From Ariolimax columbianus (Eukaryota; Mollusca; Gastropoda; Stylommatophora; Arionidae), in NCBI GenBank assembly GCA_036924085.1, contig JAVGWX010000014.1:35345936-35409935 (forward strand): a DNA stretch of 64,000 bases. The letters are read 5' to 3'. Shown here in pieces: positions 58,354 to 64,000 of this stretch; position 1 is the stretch's first letter, and each line of letters starts with the position of its first letter. Below the pieces are notes generated by a model. The model had not been told where the DNA came from, ran no database searches, and saw only the letters and a program-made list of their open reading frames with translations. The translations under genes were made by a program, and so were the position numbers.

Positions 58354-60503
58354 TAATGCTATTGTAGTTAACGTGTTGATAGTAAGATAATATGTAGGAA
58401 CTTAAATATTGTTGTGTGTGTGTAAACATATGGATAGTAAGATACTATGTAGTAAATTAAAGTTTGGTATCAGTCTGCTAATATTTGATAGTGACATACT
58501 ATGAAGGACATTAAAGCTCAGTGCTAGTCTGCTAACACGCTTAGTATTGGTGTGTTAACATGTGGATAGTAAGATACAATGTAGAATTAAAGCTCGGTGT
58601 CAGTCTGTCAATATGTGAGATACTAAGTAGGACATTAAAACTCAGCATTAGTCTGTTAACACGCTTGGTGTTGGTGTGTTCACATGTGGATAGTAAGATA
58701 CAATGTAGAAGATTAAAGCTTAGTGTCAGTCTGGCAATATGTGAGATACTAAGTAAGACATTAAAACTCAGCGTTAGTCTACCAACATGTAAGATAATAT
58801 TTACACCATTAAATCCTGGTGTTCCTCTGTTAACATGCAGATAAAGAGATAATATGTTAGACATTAAAACTCCATTTTAGATCTCTAGCGTGTGAAAATT
58901 TATCTTTCCTCTTTGTGTTCAGGATTCTTTGGTCATGCTATATCTGCAGGATAGTCATCATGATGCAGTCTGTAGTCTTTACCAGGCCAGAGTGGCTGCC
59001 CCATAGCTTTTGTTTCAGTTATGTATCCTCTGGCATCTCATTTCACTATAACGTGGTGTCTTCTAACATGGTGACAGTAAAATGCTATGTAACACACACA
59101 TTTTTGTGTTGGTCTGTTAATATTTGTAGGACTATAGAGTTTGGTGTCGCTCAACATCTGTTGCCATGTGGAAAGTAAGATAATATGTAGAGTATCAAAT
59201 CTGTGTTGGTATGTTAACATTGGATAGGAAGATAATATGTGAGGTATCAAATCTTAGTGTTGGTCTGTTATGATGTGGATAGTAAAATAATATGTAGGAT
59301 TGGCAAATCTTGATGTTTTGATTTTCTGTTATCATGTGGATAGTAAAATACTCTTTAGAGTATCAAATCTTGGTGTTGGTCTATTAACATGTGGATTCAA
59401 AGATAAAATGAAGGACATTGAAGGTTGGTGTAGATCTGTTAATATGTGATTAGTCGGATAATATGTAGGACATTAATGGACTTGGTCAATTTGTTAAGAT
59501 GTGGATAGTAAGACACTATGTGGGACAGTAAAGCTTGTTGTTGGTCTACATCTTTTGCTATGTGAATATCAAGATAATAAATAGGACATTACACCTGGGT
59601 GTTTGCATGGTGATAGTAAGATAATAAGATAATTAAGTCTATTGCTCATCTTTTTATATGTGGAAAGGAAGATCATTTAAAACATTTTTTTTAAACGGTA
59701 AGGCTCAGTGTGGTTCGGTTAATATATTGAAAGTAAAAATCGATTTAGGACATTACAGTTTGTTGTTGGTCTGTTAACATGGAGACAACAGGATACTGTT
59801 TAGGACATTAATTCTTGGTGTCTGTCTGTTTACATATGGAAGGTATGACATTGTATAGGACATTAAAGCTCTGTAATTCCATGTTAACATCTGGGTAGTA
59901 GCAGTATAGGATAGTAATGCTAAGCGTTGGTTTGTTAATACATGTGTTTTTTAAGATACTGTGTAGGACACATGTTTTTGGTGTTGGTCTGTAAACATGA
60001 GGATAGTAAGATAGTATGTATGACATTACAGCTTAGTGTTGATGTTATCAAGAGGATAGATACTATATACAACATTACATCTCAATTGTTATGTGTTAAC
60101 ATTTGAATATTAAGAAAATATGTAGGACATGAAAGCTCACTGTTGGTGGTCTAATGAGTGGATAGTACAATGCTATTGGGGAATGTAAAGCTTGCTGTTG
60201 TTCTGTTAACATGTGGATAGTAAGATTATGTGTAAGGCATCAATGTCCAGTTTCTGTCTGTTTACCTAGGGATAATAATATACTATGTAGGTCATCTATT
60301 CATGGTGTTGGTCTGTTTTCATGTGGATAGTGAGATAATATACACAACATTATATCTTGGCTGTTGTGTATTAACATTTTGATGTTAAGAAAATATGTAG
60401 GATACTTTATAGGACTGTTAAACTTGGTTTCCATCTGTCAGAGTGAGGTCAGTAAGATAGTATGTTGGGCACCAATGCTTTGAGGTAGATTTGTTAACAT
60501 CGG
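58354..60503. repeat. Degenerate 55-bp satellite, left block (copy 3)
   Basis: Counterpart of 7870-10020, with a one-base deletion near 59219. Confidence 0.88.
58923..59006 (+). CDS. Candidate terminal exon (copy 3)
   Basis: Identical to 8439-8522. Confidence 0.33.
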   Translation, partial: DSLVMLYLQDSHHDAVCSLYQARVAAP

Positions 60504-60507
60504 AATT

Positions 60508-61123
60508 GTAGGATGTGAGGGCGTGTTCAAATGACACCGGACCTAATTGTACAAAGTAAATATACATATGATGTGCATGATGACGTCACTTCTGATGTAA
60601 GCAGCACATACCAGCAGTCTAGTTGACCACATTTCATTACCCTCTGACTCATAGTTTCCTCAGCAGACTGTTGAAATCGTAGAGAGTGTGATACAGAATT
60701 CTTCAAGAGTTGATCAGCGAGCGGTGATTCGATTTCTAACAGCTGAAGGATGTCGACCAGTTGATATTCATCGCAGAATGCTGGCAGTGTATATGGTGAC
60801 AAAAGTGTGGCAAACGTACGCAAGCTCCGGCAACGGTCCACCCTACTGCATCATTGCTGCATCAATTTTGGCGATGGCATCTTCTGATGCAACATTATGC
60901 GTCTGACCTGGTATCGGATGATCTTTCATTAATTCGCGTCCTTATCTAAATATCGTTGTCCAGTTCTTCACTATTGTCTTCGACACACACTTTTGACACT
61001 ATACATTACCTGCATTTTGCGATGAATGTCAGCTGGTCGACATCCTTCAGCTGTTAGAAATTGATTCACTGCTTGACCGAGAACTAAGTCTTCTACTAGT
61101 GGTTTCACACCTCCACGCCCCAT
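60508..61123. mobile_element. Inverted pair of mariner N-terminal fragments (copy 3)
   Basis: Plus-strand piece 60508-60923 and minus-strand piece 60973-61123, as in copy 1. Confidence 0.78.
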
Positions 61124-61262
61124 AAGGGGAATATCGGGCAGCTTCCCGCCCGCGTTGATCGGCGGACGGCAGAGACCTCTTTCTGCGGCTCGACCGGATC
61201 GGGCTGGGACATGAGCCCCAGGTCCCAACCCTATCGTAGCCTCCCATCGCAGTGGTGCTGAG

Positions 61263-61486
61263 ATTTAGGGCGGGATTCCGGCTTAGAGGTGTTCGGCCGT
61301 AATCCCTCCTATGGTAGCCTCGTGCCGTTGGCTTATCAGCCTAGCACGTGGACCAACTGTCTGCGATTTGCGATTTCTCTCGAGTTGTGCAGGACTACAG
61401 TAGCAACACCCTGTCATTAGTAGGGTAAAACTGACCTGTCTTCTGAGGGTCTAATACCAGCACCCGTTCACTATTAAACCCAACGC
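61263..61486 (-). pseudogene. 28S rRNA fragment A (copy 3)
   Basis: Counterpart of 10780-11003. Confidence 0.85.
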
Positions 61487-61521
61487 ATCAATAGAGGGCT
61501 TTTTAGTCAGTCCAAGTGTCT

Positions 61522-61646
61522 GGGACCTGCGATTTATGTAGGGTTAAGCAGGGTTACCGTAGCAGACGCTCTTTCATTAGGACGGTACAACTGACCTGTC
61601 TTCCGTGGGTCTAATATCAGCACACGTTCCCTATTAGACCCAACGC
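61522..61646 (-). pseudogene. 28S rRNA fragment B (copy 3)
   Basis: Counterpart of 11039-11163. Confidence 0.82.
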
Positions 61647-62024
61647 CTCTCTGGAATCGATCCCTGATTCCCCGTTACAAACATGGTATGCATGTCACAT
61701 TTGAAAGATGCGTCGCCGGCACATCAGTCCATGCGATCAGCACAAAGTTATCCAGAGTCACCAGTGGGGACGCCGCAACCCCGCGAGGGAAAACGACGAT
61801 TGGTTTTGAACTTATAAAAGCGCTTTTTCCACGAGGGTCGGAGCTTGGTAAGCATGTATTAGCTCTAGAATTGCCACAGTTATCCAAGTAGGATCGTGAA
61901 ATCTAAGGAACCTTGACTGATTTAATGAGCCATTCGCGGTTTCACCGTGAGACAGTGTGAACTTAGACATGCATGGCTTAATCTTTGAGACAAGCATATG
62001 ACTACTGGCAGGATCAACCAGATA
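61647..62024 (-). rRNA. 18S rRNA 5' fragment (copy 3)
   Basis: Counterpart of 11164-11541. It keeps the conserved caccgtgagac of copy 1 but shares cagtccatg with copy 2. Confidence 0.92.
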
Positions 62025-62650
62025 TCTGTCGGAGACGTACGAAGCACACACACACACCAGTCGGCGAAGGGCGACTGATGTGTAAAAAGCCTCACTGGGA
62101 CGGCCGCAGGCACTGACTGAAGGACGGACCCTCACTCCGTCGACCTAGGACCGCCTGACAGGGGCACGTACACACACCAGACAAACGACCAACCGACCGA
62201 CCTGGTTAGCTCGGGGAGGGAGGGCAGCGCTCTGTGCAAAATGGATCCCAACGGCCCCGACGATCAATTTCACTGGGACTGGAGACAATTTTCACCTGCC
62301 GGCCTGCCCTTCTCCCAAGGGTTGGTTGGGCTAGGACAGGGCATTCAGGCTGTATTCCTGCTTTCCATTTGCCGGTCACAAGCTCTTTGCGAGAGTCTGA
62401 CCACCAGCGAGACGAACTGTCGAGCTCTGCTATAAGCCTTCGAAAAATTACCACAGACTGTTAAAGTTTCTCGATACGGACCAGAGTAGCGCACCTCCGC
62501 GGAGGGCACGACAAAACAAACCGCGTCCAGATACCTATACGGGGAAAGGCGGACGAGCGTTTTCGGCACGCCCGCACTATCGCTCCGTCTGGTGGGACTG
62601 AGATCGCTGTACGAATACAGGGTTATAGTCAATCGCGGCGGTGAGAGAAC
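62025..62650 (-). other. Putative rDNA 5'ETS (copy 3)
   Basis: Counterpart of 11542-12165. One private T-to-G change near 62222. Confidence 0.58.
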
Positions 62651-62955
62651 TACCCCAGATCTATGTAGGATATTAAAGCTTTATGTCAGTATGTTAACAT
62701 GTGAATAGTAAGATACTATGTAGGATATTATAGCTTTGTGTCAGTATGTTAACATGTGGATAGTAAGATACTATATAGGATATTAAAGCTTTGTGTCAGT
62801 ATGTTAACATGTGGATAGTAAGATACTATGTAGGATATTAAAGCTTTGTGACAGTATGTTAACATCTGGATAGTAAGATACTATGTAGGATATTACAGCT
62901 TTGTGTCAGTATGTTAACATGTGGATAGTAAGATACTATTTCAGTCATTAATGCT
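62651..62955. repeat. Homogeneous 55-bp satellite, right block (copy 3)
   Basis: Counterpart of 12166-12470. Confidence 0.93.
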
Positions 62956-63469
62956 TAGTTTCAGTTTGTACATTATCTCAATTGTAGATCGATTTGAGTA
63001 TTAGCTTCTGATGGTAAAACTGGTAGAGTTCGTAACCTAGTCCCTTCATGCTCCAGTCTCTCTTTTGTAGCCTGTGGAGTATAAAACATAGATATGAATG
63101 GCTCAAATACCACCCTGGAACACAACCAAGAACAAAACCTATGTTGTAACAAAAATGCCTTCATCAGGTACATCGGTTAATACACATAAGAATATCAAAC
63201 CCATCATGACAGTAGAGATGAATGTATTCAAAAGAGGGATGAATACATCAAAAAGTAATATGAACACAGAAGAGATACGAAGCTCATCATCTGTGTTGAC
63301 CTGTGATCTGAAGTATCTTTTTACTTATGCACTTCATGGCTGTCAGTCGATGCAGATCCTGAGTTCAGTATATTTTGTCATGTGTTCTTATCTGCGTTTA
63401 TGTGCTCATTTCTACATCCACAAAGTACACTACCACCTTCCATCTATTCCAGTACAGAGGTGTGGTTCC

Positions 63470-63885
63470 AATAAGAAAAAAAAAAGGCGTCCGGCAGGAA
63501 GATCCTATCTCACCGTACCTTTTCTCTGCGGGCTTCGAATCAACCATCTCGCGTTGCGATTGGGGGGACTTTTGAATCAGCGTTGATGGCAGGTGTTTGT
63601 GTCTCGTGGGTACCAGACTGCTGTCGCTGTGCTCCAACGGTCATCAGTTTTCTGAAGCAGGTGACCAACCCAACGATGCTTTACCTTGTCTGCGTGGGTA
63701 ACTGTATCCTTCACGATTGCCTTTTCACGAAGGTCGGTGTTGTGACAGCCTTTCAAACGTTGGTTGTGGAGCGTGATGCCGATCATACGTCTATCAAGGG
63801 AGCCTTGGGTCCCTCTGGACTAAATTTCTTTTGTAAGAGTAAGAGACCACGTTTTTCCGGCACAGCACATTGCAGGTAAAACTGT
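63470..63885. mobile_element. Opposed LINE fragments (copy 3)
   Basis: RT piece on plus (63470-63585) and C-terminal piece on minus (63577-63885), as at 12985-13400. Confidence 0.7.
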
Positions 63886-64000
63886 GGAGTTGAATATGAA
63901 GGCGTCCAAGTTCTGGTCGTGGGTATGGTCTAGTGCCATCTATATGGACTAGAAAGTCGCCCATTCCTAGCGGCGACATCTTTTTAATTCTGGGTTTAGG

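Larger units (their letters stand above)
50625..64000. repeat. 25-kb macro-tandem repeat unit, copy 3 (cut by window end)
   Basis: The first 13,376 bp of a third unit, nearly identical to copy 2. Visible differences are a longer G tract (50995-51033), a one-base deletion near 59219 and a handful of substitutions. The window ends before the Jockey-like LINE, the Mutator piece and the IFT80 exons. Confidence 0.97.

Overview
The window is eukaryotic, non-bacterial DNA from a ciliated invertebrate. The evidence is interrupted reading frames with GT-AG introns, a metazoan-type 18S rRNA fragment, a tRNA-derived SINE, mariner, Mutator-like and several non-LTR (LINE) remnants, and many minisatellites. 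The transposon mix and the 18S fragment would fit a mollusc such as a gastropod, but that is only a weak inference.

The whole window is one giant direct tandem repeat. The unit is about 25.2 kb: copy 1 is 1-25384, copy 2 is 25385-50624 and copy 3 is 50625-64000 (cut by the window end). The phase is arbitrary, because the window opens inside a unit. Copies 2 and 3 are almost identical. Copy 1 differs mainly by a 53-bp minisatellite with nine units instead of six, G-tract lengths, a few small indels and scattered substitutions, nearly all in the first 14 kb of the unit.

Layout of one unit (copy 1 coordinates): a LINE reverse-transcriptase scrap (565-750); a 43-bp minisatellite (1605-2405); a purine-rich tract, a long imperfect inverted repeat and a pyrimidine-rich tract (2405-4310); the 53-bp minisatellite (4516-4993); a decayed LINE scrap (5010-5240); AT-rich DNA; a degenerate 55-bp satellite (7870-10020) that contains a possible terminal exon (8439-8522); two mariner pieces in inverted orientation (10025-10640); a minus-strand ribosomal DNA chimera made of a 5'ETS-like region, the 18S 5' end and two partial 28S 3' segments (10780-12165); a clean block of the same 55-bp satellite (12166-12470); LINE pieces (12985-13400); a 28-bp minisatellite; a TCAC-rich tract; a Jockey-like LINE with an RNase H region (14885-16330, minus); and a Mutator-like transposase N-terminus (16350-17056, minus).

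The last three coding exons of IFT80, an intraflagellar transport (IFT-B) protein, follow on the plus strand (17448-17587, 18947-19070, 21937-22071). Their introns hold a 45-bp minisatellite, a SINE, mariner and LINEs. A mariner and a Jockey-type LINE on the minus strand close the unit.

The three IFT80 exons join in frame, end in a normal stop and have a downstream polyadenylation signal. No earlier IFT80 exon (beta-propeller region) was recognised in the unit, so the array amplifies only the 3' end of the gene. The rDNA chimera is antisense to IFT80. No complete, plausibly autonomous transposon was seen. The main novelty is the macro-tandem array, which carries both a gene tail and an rDNA chimera.
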